From Bradymonadales bacterium (GTDB taxonomy: Bacteria; Bdellovibrionota; UBA2394), in contig REDG01000018.1 in the NCBI GenBank assembly GCA_007693605.1, positions 1-39,618 of the forward strand: a stretch of 39,618 bases of DNA, read 5' to 3'. Under the pieces are notes generated by a model that saw nothing but the letters and a program-made list of their open reading frames with translations, was not told the DNA's origin and did no database searches. Below, one piece after another: positions 1 through 7,669 of this stretch. A program made the position numbers and the translations under genes. Each line of letters begins with the position of its first letter. Within the stretch, counting starts at the first letter, position 1.

Positions 1-473
1 GGCTGTTCGAAGAGGTCAGAACCAATCGGGGCCTAGCCTATAGTGTATCTGCACGGCCTGGAAACAGTCGGGTGAATACAGGAAGTCTATTTGTTTTTTC
101 GATCGACATTGCCCAAGCCGTGGCCGTCATGTTTGAGGAAGTAAAGAAGATGAAGGAACAAAAGGTGGAGCAAGACGAGATCGATCTTCAGATTAAGAAG
201 TATTTGTCTTCTTGGTATATGGGGCGAGAAACTCGATCCCAACAATCGAATATCCTCGCCTTCTACGAGCTGATGGGAATCGGCTGGGAGAATTCTGGAA
301 GCTTCATTCATCGGCTTCAAAGAGTTGATGCAGATGCCATTCAGCGCGCCATGACCAAGCACCTCAGAGACATGAGCGTCGCCGTTGTGGGCCAAGTAAA
401 GCCTGATATCAGCCCGATTCTTCGAAAGCATCAGGCGCTCTCATCAGCCCCACCGGAAGCATCGACCGAGTGA
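1..473 (+). CDS. M16-family (pitrilysin/insulinase-like) peptidase, C-terminal part
   Basis: The 3' end of a gene that begins before the window; the frame is open from base 3. The visible part reads LFEEVRTNRGLAYSVSA and then a helical segment. The (F/L)xExVRxxxGLAYS pattern is characteristic of the C-terminal domain of M16 zinc peptidases and their inactive partner subunits. The HxxEH zinc site of the N-terminal domain would lie upstream and cannot be seen, so active enzyme and non-catalytic partner cannot be told apart. The GTG at 72 is internal, because the family signature continues upstream of it. The protein ends in a short polar tail. It converges on the minus-strand operon that ends at 532. 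Family call is fairly sure; substrate unknown. Confidence 0.8.
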   Translation, partial: LFEEVRTNRGLAYSVSARPGNSRVNTGSLFVFSIDIAQAVAVMFEEVKKMKEQKVEQDEIDLQIKKYLSSWYMGRETRSQQSNILAFYELMGIGWENSGSFIHRLQRVDADAIQRAMTKHLRDMSVAVVGQVKPDISPILRKHQALSSAPPEASTE

Positions 474-531
474 ATGTCTAGAAGGGAGTTCTAGGAATTT
501 CTCATCTTCGTGTGAAAAACTCTCCCGAGCT

Positions 532-1815
532 TCATTCTACGACTTCTATCAATTCATGCTCCAAAAGAGACTCTATGATTGGAAGCGACTCGATCAGATC
601 GGCACCAATTTTATCGCAGACTTCAATAAGGTCTCGCTTACCATCAAAGTAGGCGAGCAGATTCATCAAAGTTCGGGTATTCGAGGCACTGCCTTTTTTT
701 GACAAGCTTGGGTACAGGCCCCGAGAACTCAGATGGGGCTCACAGGGCCCCCTTCTTCGGTAGTGAGTATTGGCCTCTAAGGCCATGATGCACTTTTTGT
801 AGGCTTCAAAGCTTCCTTCTAGGCCAGAGGGACTCACCACAGAGAGATTGTCTAAAGAGCTGTGGTACTCTGGATACTGGCCATACTTTGTTCGCATGAT
901 CGAACAAACCGGGAGATCCACCCCTGGACTGCAGTACTGGCGCTCATCACTCCCCCTCTCAAGAAAGCTATAAGTTTTGTAAGATGGGTGATGGTATTGA
1001 AGAACATGCCTAGCGGCTCGATCTGCAAGACTGTCCTCAGCTCGACTCGACAGATAGGAATAATCGCGATCGTCTCCCACACAGGTCACCACAAATCCTG
1101 CCTTGAGATTCTTTTGAAGTTGCGGCAGGTTTTGGCTGAGATAAGCGATGGATCCGATGGTCTCGGGAGCGAAGAGGAAGCGATAGCTGAACCTACGCCT
1201 CTCTAGCTGCGAGACCCACTGTGCGAGAGCAGTGGTCACCACAATTCCAGAGCTTTCATTGTTAGCCATCATGGGATGACAGATGTAGGTCGAAAAGAGA
1301 ATCTCATCTTCAGTCTCCCCTTCGACGAAAAGCTCTCCGACTCTTAAAACTCCTGGAATGAACCGGCTTTCGATGAGCGCCCGATATTTTCCTGGCACCA
1401 GTTTCAATCTCTGATCATGAGTCAGACAAAAGCCCCACCTTGGTTGGTAGTAAGAAGTCACATAGGGAATCGCAGAAGGCTGTTCTGGCAGGGAGTGGAG
1501 ATGAGTTTGAAGCTCATCTAAACTGAGCGACTGATCGACCGGAATGGAATAGCCCACCAAATGAAGGGCATGATTCTCGTAGTCAAGGATCCGCACCCCC
1601 GACCCATCTTCTAGAAATGCACTTTCGACATGCCACTCTGGGGGAATCGTCCAGTCGAAAACCTTCTGTCCACTCGGAAACTCATGCGTCTTGAGATTCG
1701 GCAACTTTCCCTTGAGGAACTCTAGCGTCTGAATCGTCCCAGGCGAAGAGAGGCTTCGTCGGTGGGGATAGACCTCCGACACCCATTGATAGAGCGTTTC
1801 ACCAATGCCTGTCAT
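532..1815 (-). CDS. DUF4910-type aminopeptidase-like protein with C-terminal winged helix
   Basis: 427 aa. The protein resembles the DUF4910/DUF2172 group, M28-like co-catalytic zinc folds often found in polysaccharide and natural-product clusters. Visible landmarks are HPMMANNESSG at residues 180-190, an Ala-Pro-Glu-Thr-Ile-Gly segment near 216-221, ERGSDERQYCSPG near 286-298 and EYHSSLDN near 316-323. The last ~75 residues look like the small winged-helix domain that usually ends these proteins. As I recall the family, the first metal motif reads HPxxANDNxSG; here the Asp position is Asn (residue 186), so one zinc ligand may be lost. The start ATG overlaps the stop of the upstream methyltransferase by 4 nt, implying translational coupling. 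It is the last gene of a four-gene operon. No signal peptide is seen, so it is probably cytoplasmic. True peptidase activity is not established. Confidence 0.75.
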   Translation of the reverse strand: MTGIGETLYQWVSEVYPHRRSLSSPGTIQTLEFLKGKLPNLKTHEFPSGQKVFDWTIPPEWHVESAFLEDGSGVRILDYENHALHLVGYSIPVDQSLSLDELQTHLHSLPEQPSAIPYVTSYYQPRWGFCLTHDQRLKLVPGKYRALIESRFIPGVLRVGELFVEGETEDEILFSTYICHPMMANNESSGIVVTTALAQWVSQLERRRFSYRFLFAPETIGSIAYLSQNLPQLQKNLKAGFVVTCVGDDRDYSYLSSRAEDSLADRAARHVLQYHHPSYKTYSFLERGSDERQYCSPGVDLPVCSIMRTKYGQYPEYHSSLDNLSVVSPSGLEGSFEAYKKCIMALEANTHYRRRGPCEPHLSSRGLYPSLSKKGSASNTRTLMNLLAYFDGKRDLIEVCDKIGADLIESLPIIESLLEHELIEVVE

Positions 1816-2489
1816 TTGATTGCAATGAGTTGATAGGCCTCACTCAAAATCTGATCGTGCTCATCTCTAGATTGCATTTTGGTGATGGTCACTTCGTTGA
1901 AAGAACTGGTCAGTTGTCGTAAATCTTGAGCCGTAAAAAAAGAGGTGAGCCCGACAGTTTTAAAATAGCCATCCGTGAAATGATCAAAACACTTTGACGA
2001 AACCTCTTTGCCGAACTTTTTCCCAGGATGAAGATCGCCATACAGCGTAAAGGCAATAAACTGACCGTCTGGCTTCAGGCATCGATGAATTTCTGAAACA
2101 GCTTTTGCAATAGAGTCGTAGGAGTTTTGGGTCAGCGCACCACGGTCGATGATCATATCAAAGTGTTCACTGGGAAAGTCGAGCTTGACTAAGTCAGACA
2201 CGCTTAGTTCTGCAGCGAGAGACTCCTTCGCCAACCGATTCTTTGCATATTCAATCGCCGACTCTGAAAAGTCTGATCCGAACGCACGAAAGCCTTCTTT
2301 GGCGAGAAACCAAATATTATTTCCTGCGCCACAACCAACCTCCAAGATCTTTAGTTTTGATCGATCCTTTCCAGAGCTAAGCCGCATCACCGTCGACACG
2401 AGATCCGAATGCGGCCAGTGATTCAACTGCTTCCCCTTCGAATAGATGTCGGCTTCCCAACTGACGCTTGAATTTCTCAGGCTCTCCAT
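1812..2489 (-). CDS. class I SAM-dependent methyltransferase
   Basis: 225 aa. Motif I (ILEVGCGAGNN, residues 48-58) and the acidic residue ending strand 2 (GSDFSESAIEYA, about 71-82) define a Rossmann-fold SAM-binding site of the Methyltransf_11/25 type. The middle segment DMIIDRGALTQNSYDSI corresponds to the motif IV region. It sits between an acyltransferase-like gene (21-nt gap) and the aminopeptidase-like gene (4-nt overlap), so it is a member of the same operon. The substrate cannot be read from the sequence; the neighbours suggest a small molecule or sugar intermediate. Lipid and ubiquinone methyltransferases share this fold, but those genes do not normally sit in this company. Confidence 0.85.
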   Translation of the reverse strand: MESLRNSSVSWEADIYSKGKQLNHWPHSDLVSTVMRLSSGKDRSKLKILEVGCGAGNNIWFLAKEGFRAFGSDFSESAIEYAKNRLAKESLAAELSVSDLVKLDFPSEHFDMIIDRGALTQNSYDSIAKAVSEIHRCLKPDGQFIAFTLYGDLHPGKKFGKEVSSKCFDHFTDGYFKTVGLTSFFTAQDLRQLTSSFNEVTITKMQSRDEHDQILSEAYQLIAIK

Positions 2490-2510
2490 AAAGGCCCTCC
2501 TCAGCTCAGT

Positions 2511-3482
2511 CTATTCACTTTTCTCAGAATACTCGACTTGAAAATGCAGACTGGGGCGCGATCCATAGCTATGTTTGTCATCCCCCCGGTTGGGGCTATT
2601 GGCGCCATTAAAGTCGTAGCGCAGGCAACCCCTACTCTTTGCCCCCAAAATAGATTGGGTCACCGTCCAAGGCCCAAGCCCGGTCTTTCGCGAGTCTTCG
2701 TGCAAAAGGTTCAGAACCATATGGGCCGAGAAAGGGTCATAAAGCAGAAGAACGGCCGAAACGCATTCTCCCGTCTCTTTCGATCGAAAAGAAAAGACTT
2801 CGGCATGCGGCGTATCGACAAGTTCAGCCAGACGCCCAATCTGTTTTTTTGTAGTCTCTTGAAAGCTCTTGCCTTGCCGCTCCAGAGTCTTCCCGTAGAG
2901 GGCCACAAGTTCTTCGGCCCCTGCCCGATCGGCCAAGAGCCCCCCCAAAAATTTTTCGACCCGACGCAGCTCTCTGCGGCGCAGCTCTCGAAAACCTGAG
3001 ATGATTTCTTGTTCAGTTTGTTGATCGAGCCTGTCGATTAAGGCCGTGTATCGGGGGCGAATCACAAAGCGCTTTAAAGTAGGCTCGTGGTAGTTCCACC
3101 AGTCAAAGGCCCGAACATCGAGAAGCCCAAGCGGCAGGGACGCTCGAACTTCTCGATAGTTTTCGATAAAAGTTCGAATAAAGAGTTCATAAGCACCGCT
3201 TGTTTCTGAGAGGCTGCGGTGCCCTGGCAGATCGTCCATGGATTTCAGCCAAAGAGGCCCCACATAGTAAGTAAATCCCGGAAGCTGAACACGCCCCTCT
3301 GAATTGAGGGTCACGGGCCAAACACATAGAGGCTCATCCCCCTTCGAAACCAACCACCAATCAACACGGGGGGATAAGTTTTCAAGCACCTCTGGAACAA
3401 CAAAAACCGAAAGATAAGGGGAGTTCTCAACGAGGCTTCCAGCCACAACAGAGTCGATTTTATCAATTCGAAAGCGGCTCAC
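2511..3482 (-). CDS. FemAB/GNAT-like acyl- or aminoacyltransferase
   Basis: 323 aa. The overall layout matches the BioF2-like/FemAB double-GNAT group: an N-terminal half with WWLVSKGDEPLCVWPV and a YYVGPLW segment, a central Arg-rich helix (FRELRRRELRRVEKFL), and a C-terminal half with SAVLLLYDPFSAHMVLNLL ending in a YDFNGANSPNRGDDKHSYG loop. Such enzymes move an acyl or aminoacyl group onto an amine of a sugar or peptide. The loop Asn-Arg-Gly-Asp-Asp-Lys-His-Ser-Tyr-Gly resembles the acceptor-side loop of this fold, where Lys and Tyr are common. It lies 14 nt downstream of the cobalamin-motif gene and upstream of the methyltransferase. No signal peptide or membrane segment is seen. The substrate is unknown. 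Confidence 0.65.
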   Translation of the reverse strand: MSRFRIDKIDSVVAGSLVENSPYLSVFVVPEVLENLSPRVDWWLVSKGDEPLCVWPVTLNSEGRVQLPGFTYYVGPLWLKSMDDLPGHRSLSETSGAYELFIRTFIENYREVRASLPLGLLDVRAFDWWNYHEPTLKRFVIRPRYTALIDRLDQQTEQEIISGFRELRRRELRRVEKFLGGLLADRAGAEELVALYGKTLERQGKSFQETTKKQIGRLAELVDTPHAEVFSFRSKETGECVSAVLLLYDPFSAHMVLNLLHEDSRKTGLGPWTVTQSILGAKSRGCLRYDFNGANSPNRGDDKHSYGSRPSLHFQVEYSEKSE

Positions 3483-3496
3483 CCTTAAGAGGCAGT

Positions 3497-5371
3497 CTAG
3501 AGAGTTTTAGAATGACTGGCAATCTTGCGAACTTGTTCTAAATGTTCTTGGGTCTCAAGTCGACTGCCGTCTGGCTTCACCAGTCTGACCGAGCCCTGAA
3601 TGAGGCGGGTCGAAAAGCGAGTCGCTCCCGGATACTTTGATCTTGAGCCCCAAAGCTGCGGCACCGGCAAAAGACCCAGGCTGAAGATTTGGTGGAATCC
3701 CTCAGGGGAGTAGGGCTCTGAAATCTCTGATTCGATAAACGAGAGTCGAGCCAGAACCTCGGCCTCGATTTCTAAAGAACGATCTCGCACTTCATCCATA
3801 TCGACCAAACTGAGAAGCCCCTCTTTTCTTTTAAAGTCTCGATAAAAGCGAAGGGCGTACTGAGTGATTCGAATGCTCTCATTGATTTCTGAGGGCCTTG
3901 CCAAATGAGAAGCTTCTGTGAAACTCACAACATGGATGATCTCTGGACTGCTGCGATTTTCAGGCTCAATATCATCCATCATCGCTGAAGCTACCGCGAG
4001 TTGCTTTTTCGCCCGTTGAAGGTCGGGAGAGAAATAGTCCAAACCAGCTCGCGGCTGAAGATACACCTTAAAGGACGGCCCCTCCAACTTCCTCACCAGT
4101 CTGATCAAGGCAGAAGCCTTCGCTAGGTCTTGAAGACCTGAGCTGAACTTTGGCGTGTTCAGCATACACTGCAGAACCAAATGACTAAGTCCCTTTTTCT
4201 TTGCTAAACGAGCCGCCAATAGACCGGAAAGAACGAAAGTCGCATCATCTGCTCCGCGAAAGCCGAAGTGATGGGGAATATTTGGCTCATAGGCCTTTCC
4301 AAAGCGGGCCACGAGATCGAGAGTCTCGAAATGCATTTTCAAATTCGAGAGCAGATCGAGGGGACCCCTTCCGTCTATCTCACAGAACCACCACAGAGAG
4401 AAGGTGTGCCAAGCGTTGGATAAACAGCGCTCATAGATCTCCGCCAACTCAGGCATTTTGCTTGTTCCTGCGTAAGTTCTAACGAGCAGGGGTCGAGCCG
4501 CCTCCCAGCATCTTTCAAACTCCTCTTCTGAGTGGATGGGAACGCCTCCCCCATTTGGCAGGCCAGTCCAATCTTCCCCAAACTTCTCTTGGGTGAGTTG
4601 AGAGCTCCCAATCGACACAATGTCTAAAAATCTTTCTCGACCGAGCTCTTGAAGCCAAAGGACAAACTCCTCGATGGCCGCCTTTCGGTTCGCTTGATAC
4701 GGCCCTGCATGTGCCCTTGTGAGCGGCTGAAGATTCAAGCGAAGGGAATGCTCAACGCGCCGAGTAAGAAGATCCTTTCTAGTTCCATATCCCGGATATC
4801 CGGATCGATCGACTGGCTTTTCTTCTTCATATTTTTGTCGTTCGACTTCTGGCGACAATAGGTCGAAGAGCTTGCTTTCGAACTCAAGTTCGCACTGAAG
4901 ATAGTCTGGCTGATCCTCTCTGGGAACTCCTAGCTTTTTAAGCGTCTCGCTGGCGTCTTCATCTCCTCGAAAAACCTGCACTCGCGAGCCAAAACTTCTA
5001 GCTACCCGCTCGCAAGCAGCCGGAAGGCCTGCAAAATAAACATTTCGAATGCTGCCCTTTGGAAACAGAAGCTGTGATTTTTCAAGTTGATAGTAAAGTC
5101 TTCCGAAGATTTCTGCGCCGGCCTTAGCATCCAGTCGGTAGCTAAAGCCCAAATGGGTCACCCGATGATCGCGAAACCAGGCGCGAAGCTTTTCAAAAGC
5201 TCCTGCTCGGTCGGGATGATTGGCGGCGGCACAGATCAACTCGTCTGCAATAACAACTTTGACTCCACAGTCTTCGAGAAGCTGCTGAAGGTAGCTGATG
5301 CCAAGCGTATGAATATCAATGCCCGGACGGACAAGGCCAAAAACATCGTTCTGTCGGATATGCTGGTTCAT
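3497..5371 (-). CDS. protein with N-terminal cobalamin-binding motif, mutase-like
   Basis: 624 aa from the ATG at 5371; an in-frame TTG at 5422 would add 17 residues. I prefer 5371 because the conserved-looking part begins there. Residues 9-35 contain PGIDIHTLGISYLQQLL, which fits the DxHxxG signature (D19, H21, G24) of B12-dependent methionine synthase and carbon-skeleton mutases; this His is the usual lower cobalt ligand. A later THLGFSYRLDA segment could supply the SxL element. The second half (SIGSSQLTQEKFGEDW, LPNGGGVP, PLLVRTYAGT, WWFCEIDGRGP, HHFGFRGADDATF, LQPRAG) looks like a TIM-barrel catalytic domain and reminds me of the glutamate mutase large subunit. I am not certain of that family. 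It is the first gene of the four-gene operon. The reaction is unknown; a 1,2-rearrangement or methyl transfer is possible. Confidence 0.6.
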   Translation of the reverse strand: MNQHIRQNDVFGLVRPGIDIHTLGISYLQQLLEDCGVKVVIADELICAAANHPDRAGAFEKLRAWFRDHRVTHLGFSYRLDAKAGAEIFGRLYYQLEKSQLLFPKGSIRNVYFAGLPAACERVARSFGSRVQVFRGDEDASETLKKLGVPREDQPDYLQCELEFESKLFDLLSPEVERQKYEEEKPVDRSGYPGYGTRKDLLTRRVEHSLRLNLQPLTRAHAGPYQANRKAAIEEFVLWLQELGRERFLDIVSIGSSQLTQEKFGEDWTGLPNGGGVPIHSEEEFERCWEAARPLLVRTYAGTSKMPELAEIYERCLSNAWHTFSLWWFCEIDGRGPLDLLSNLKMHFETLDLVARFGKAYEPNIPHHFGFRGADDATFVLSGLLAARLAKKKGLSHLVLQCMLNTPKFSSGLQDLAKASALIRLVRKLEGPSFKVYLQPRAGLDYFSPDLQRAKKQLAVASAMMDDIEPENRSSPEIIHVVSFTEASHLARPSEINESIRITQYALRFYRDFKRKEGLLSLVDMDEVRDRSLEIEAEVLARLSFIESEISEPYSPEGFHQIFSLGLLPVPQLWGSRSKYPGATRFSTRLIQGSVRLVKPDGSRLETQEHLEQVRKIASHSKTL

Positions 5372-5479
5372 ATACCAAAGGCCAATCTGCTCTAGCCAGT
5401 CTAGGAAAGTCAGTAGAAACAAGCAAATTTTCTATCCCAAGTCCTAGTGGTCCCATCGAGGCTGTTCGTTTGAGTCAAC

Positions 5480-5514
5480 TCGACCGAAGCAGATGGGTCC
5501 TTAGCGCCAGTCCC
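5480..5514 (+). repeat. dispersed stop-linked repeat, copy 1 (single arm)
   Basis: The arm reads GCAGATGGGTCCTTAGCG followed by CCAGTCCC, preceded by CGACCGAA. It is close to the arms of the other copies in this window. Only one arm is present here, between the divergent starts of the cobalamin-motif gene and the secreted-protein gene at 5597. This is the only copy not at a gene 3' end. Confidence 0.75.
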
Positions 5515-5596
5515 TTCATGGGAAACAATGGCTTGATCCCTTACCGAATGAGCCCCCCTCGACAGTGGCAAAAATGTGAACTAAAGATGCTGGTGA

Positions 5597-6352
5597 ATGA
5601 AACGGCATACTACTGCCCTCGTTGTTCTGCTTGGAATCTGCCTCACTGGCTTTAAATCCCCAGAGCTTCAAGCGGCAAGCTCCTGCGCTCCTCAAATTGA
5701 GCTTCTTTTGGAGAGCTTAAAGACCCGTGGGGCAGCTCTTTTGAGGGTCTTTGATAGGCACGAAGAGCTTGCGAGAAACAGTCATCTGGAGGCCAGTCAG
5801 AATTGGACTTTGGCAACCGGAGTGAGACTTCTGCTTGAAGTGGAGGCAGCAAATGTCACGAGCCACGAGTGGAGTGGGCCTCAGGAACTCCCTCTCAACT
5901 GGAGAGAAGAGGGGGTCCTCATCTCGTTCTCTGAAATAGATTTAGTGACGGACGGAAAAAAACGCTCTCTCTTGGCGGCCGTGAAGCGGCGAGTTTTAGA
6001 CTTGAGTGAGAACTTTCCTGAGGCCGAGAAGTTCTTTAGCTCAGGAAGAGTCGAGGTGGATGTTTTTTTTGTATCCAGATGGAGAACAGAGGAAAGCGAT
6101 AGATCCTATACTTCTAGTGAATATGATTTTGCGGTCAGTCAACCCATGAGCGCAGTAGATTCAGAGGACTCGAACCACTTGTTTCTAGGAGGGCTCTATA
6201 TTAAAAGGCACTCAGAAATCTTTATCCCCCGGCAACCTCAGCAAGTCATCCTTTGGAATTCAGGCAGGCTGATGCATCGTTATGTATTCCGAAACAGTGG
6301 ACTGCATCGGTGGCAGCATGACCTAGTCATCGGCTTTCGCCGCCCCTCTTAA
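5597..6352 (+). CDS. secreted protein of unknown function
   Basis: 251 aa, not recognised. The first ~26 residues form a signal peptide: basic start (MKRH), hydrophobic stretch TTALVVLLGICL, likely cut after LQA near residue 26. The mature part is mixed alpha/beta, without repeats or membrane segments. It has a single Cys at the mature N-terminus (ASSCAP), too far from the hydrophobic core for a classical lipobox. It starts at ATG with a weak GGTGA upstream. It is followed by a dispersed repeat and a strong hairpin terminator, so it is probably a monocistronic transcript exported to the periplasm. Confidence 0.75.
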   Translation: MKRHTTALVVLLGICLTGFKSPELQAASSCAPQIELLLESLKTRGAALLRVFDRHEELARNSHLEASQNWTLATGVRLLLEVEAANVTSHEWSGPQELPLNWREEGVLISFSEIDLVTDGKKRSLLAAVKRRVLDLSENFPEAEKFFSSGRVEVDVFFVSRWRTEESDRSYTSSEYDFAVSQPMSAVDSEDSNHLFLGGLYIKRHSEIFIPRQPQQVILWNSGRLMHRYVFRNSGLHRWQHDLVIGFRRPS

Positions 6353-6360
6353 TCTCTCCA

Positions 6361-6484
6361 TCGACTCAAGGAACGACGCAGCCGCCCTGCAACGCGGGAA
6401 AGGAGCGATGCAGCCATCCTCAAACCATGTCGACCGAAGGTCGACCAGAGTGTAGGGGCAGATGGGCCTTTAGCGCCAGTCCCC
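6361..6484 (+). repeat. dispersed stop-linked repeat, copy 2 (long form)
   Basis: Begins 9 nt after the preceding stop codon. It contains the inner hairpin module CTGCAACGCGG...GCGATGCAG (one mismatch), then the palindrome GTCGACCGAAGGTCGAC, then the arm GCAGATGGGCCTTTAGCG plus CCAGTCCC. The order of modules is the same as in copy 6 (27845-28058) and, reversed, in copy 4 (17701-17791). Confidence 0.85.
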
Positions 6485-6491
6485 AAAAAGA

Positions 6492-6526
6492 AAAGGGGGA
6501 CTGCCCCCTATTTGCAGTCCCCCTTT
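6492..6526 (+). terminator. strong hairpin, probable terminator
   Basis: A perfect 13-bp inverted repeat (AAAGGGGGACTGC / GCAGTCCCCCTTT) with a 9-nt loop. The flanking A and T runs make it a plausible bidirectional Rho-independent terminator. It directly follows repeat copy 2 and closes the transcript of the secreted-protein gene. Confidence 0.8.
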
Positions 6527-6923
6527 GATCATCACTTTCAGTCGTTCGCGATCTCCACAGAGATCTTAGTGATTGTTGCTACCTGAATTGCAGCCAGCCT
6601 GCTCTTGCCCCTCAACAAAAGCTCTGACTCCCTCCCCCTCAATTTCTCCTGATTTCCCCTTTTCACCCAAATCCATAATTCACTGTGACAATCCCTTGCA
6701 GCGGAGTCAATGTAAAAAATACACTGGCCCAAGAAAAGTGTAATTTTTACACAAGAGGCCGATTTTATTCGATTTTCACCACCCCCAATTCCTTTCTCTT
6801 AAGGGGCGACAGCTGTTTGCTTTACTAGGAGTCCGAATCAGAAACGACCTTGGCACGGCACATCCGCCATCAATCAAGCCTCATTTAGGCGAATCCTTGT
6901 CTTCTGGAATGTTTGGGGGGTTC
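6527..6923. other. gene-free spacer upstream of the toxin-antitoxin operon
   Basis: About 400 bases lacking a convincing gene. A 64-codon frame on the minus strand has no ribosome site or family resemblance. The only structure seen is an imperfect inverted repeat at 6711-6751. Taken with repeat copy 2 and the terminator, it separates the secreted-protein gene from the toxin-antitoxin pair. Confidence 0.6.
6711..6751. repeat. imperfect inverted repeat, possible operator
   Basis: TGTAAAAAATACACT (6711-6725) and AGTGTAATTTTTACA (6737-6751) are reverse complements at 14 of 15 positions, separated by 11 nt. The right arm contains a smaller palindrome, GTGTAA-TTT-TTACAC. It lies about 200 nt upstream of the toxin promoter. 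It could be a regulator site; the regulator is not identifiable. Confidence 0.5.
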
Positions 6924-6952
6924 TTGACATCCCTTATATATGGCTGTATAAC
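6924..6952 (+). promoter_or_regulatory. sigma70-type promoter of the toxin-antitoxin operon
   Basis: The -35 box TTGACA (6924-6929) is a perfect consensus match. The -10 box TATAAC (6947-6952) is five of six. The spacer is the ideal 17 nt. The predicted transcription start, about 6958-6961, lies only a few bases before the ATG at 6965, so the toxin message would have almost no leader. Confidence 0.85.
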
Positions 6953-6967
6953 CATATATAAGGGATG
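6928..6967. promoter_or_regulatory. 16-bp perfect inverted repeat, likely autoregulatory operator
   Basis: Left arm 6928-6943 (CATCCCTTATATATGG) and right arm 6952-6967 (CCATATATAAGGGATG) are exact reverse complements around an 8-nt centre. The left arm starts inside the -35 box, the right arm begins at the last base of the -10 box, and its final ATG is the toxin start codon. A dimeric HTH antitoxin bound here would block RNA polymerase; the downstream TumA-like protein is the obvious candidate. Confidence 0.8.
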
Positions 6968-7264
6968 AAGGCACAGTCGGTCTTTCGAGAAAAAAGGATA
7001 TTAGAGAACCCAAAGACCGGCAAAGTCGCGATTGTGGAGCTTAAGATTTGGAAAGTCCCAAAATCCAAGGCTTATCCCGAGGGGCGCAAGTTCTCCTTGT
7101 TTTTGGTTTCGGAGGGGAAGGTACTTTTTGGAATGAATAATCACAAGCCTAAGGGGCCGCATCTTCATTTCGGAGAGCAGGAACGGCCTTATGGATATCA
7201 AGGGGATGAGCAGTTGCTGGAAGATTTTTGGGAGTTGGCAAGAAAGGCAGGATATCAGCCATGA
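6965..7264 (+). CDS. tumE: TumE-type toxin (DUF6516 family)
   Basis: 99 aa. The core pattern fits the TumE/DUF6516 toxin family: KFSLFLV, a FGMNNHKPKGPHLHFGE segment (the family usually shows DNHxxKGPHxH), a Pro-Tyr-Gly-Tyr turn and a final QLLEDFWELA helix. The Asp that often precedes Asn-His is Asn here. The likely role is a growth-inhibiting toxin neutralised by the protein from the next gene. The two genes overlap by 4 nt (ATGA), toxin first. The ATG forms the end of the operator arm, and the promoter places the mRNA start within a few bases of it. No usable Shine-Dalgarno site is present, so translation is probably leaderless. Family call is good; the mechanism is not known to me. Confidence 0.8.
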   Translation: MKAQSVFREKRILENPKTGKVAIVELKIWKVPKSKAYPEGRKFSLFLVSEGKVLFGMNNHKPKGPHLHFGEQERPYGYQGDEQLLEDFWELARKAGYQP

Positions 7265-7629
7265 AATTAAAGAGAGTAAGAATTTTAGTGGAGGCCCTTG
7301 AAGAAACGAATGAGCGGTGGTTGAAAGCTCTTTCTGGGAAGGCCAAAACTAAAAAGGGAGAAGAGCTGATTACCGTTTCTAGTTGGGAGATTCTAGGTCG
7401 TGTTCTCTCTCCCCCACGTCTTCAAATTCTAGGAGCCATACCTGCACTGAAACCCAAATCCATTGCAGAACTTGCTCGGTTGATGGAGAAGGATTTTAAA
7501 AATGTATATTCCGATGTGAAGTTCTTGGCCGATTTGGGACTGATTGAGCTCAAAGACATGGGCACTAATCGAAAGCAAATGATTCCGATTGCCAAGTATG
7601 ATGGCATTGAAGTGCTACTAGCCGCATAA
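7261..7629 (+). CDS. tumA: TumA-type antitoxin, winged-helix DNA-binding protein
   Basis: 122 aa from the ATG at 7261, which overlaps the toxin stop; AAGGCAGG about 8-15 nt upstream acts as ribosome site. A GTG-initiated form at 7228 would intrude far into the toxin gene. Residues from about 50 (LSPPRLQILGAIPALKPKSI) through ELARLMEKDFKNVYSDVKFL and LADLGLIEL form a winged helix-turn-helix of the HVO_A0114/MarR-like kind typical of this antitoxin. The N-terminal helices (RILVEALEETNERWLKAL) probably contact the toxin. It is the likely repressor of its own operon through the 6928-6967 inverted repeat. A small palindrome, ATACAAAAAATTGTAT, lies just after the stop. Confidence 0.8.
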   Translation: MKLKRVRILVEALEETNERWLKALSGKAKTKKGEELITVSSWEILGRVLSPPRLQILGAIPALKPKSIAELARLMEKDFKNVYSDVKFLADLGLIELKDMGTNRKQMIPIAKYDGIEVLLAA

Positions 7630-7669
7630 GAAGTATACAAAAAATTGTATGCAAAAGCATGCAGAGATA

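Noticed and set aside
5442..5452. CTAGTGGTCC shared with 32522
   Set aside because: A 10-base match between two places is expected by chance; neither is in a common structure.
6538..6732. 64-codon frame on the minus strand
   Set aside because: No ribosome site, no family resemblance, and it overlaps a spacer with terminator and inverted repeat.
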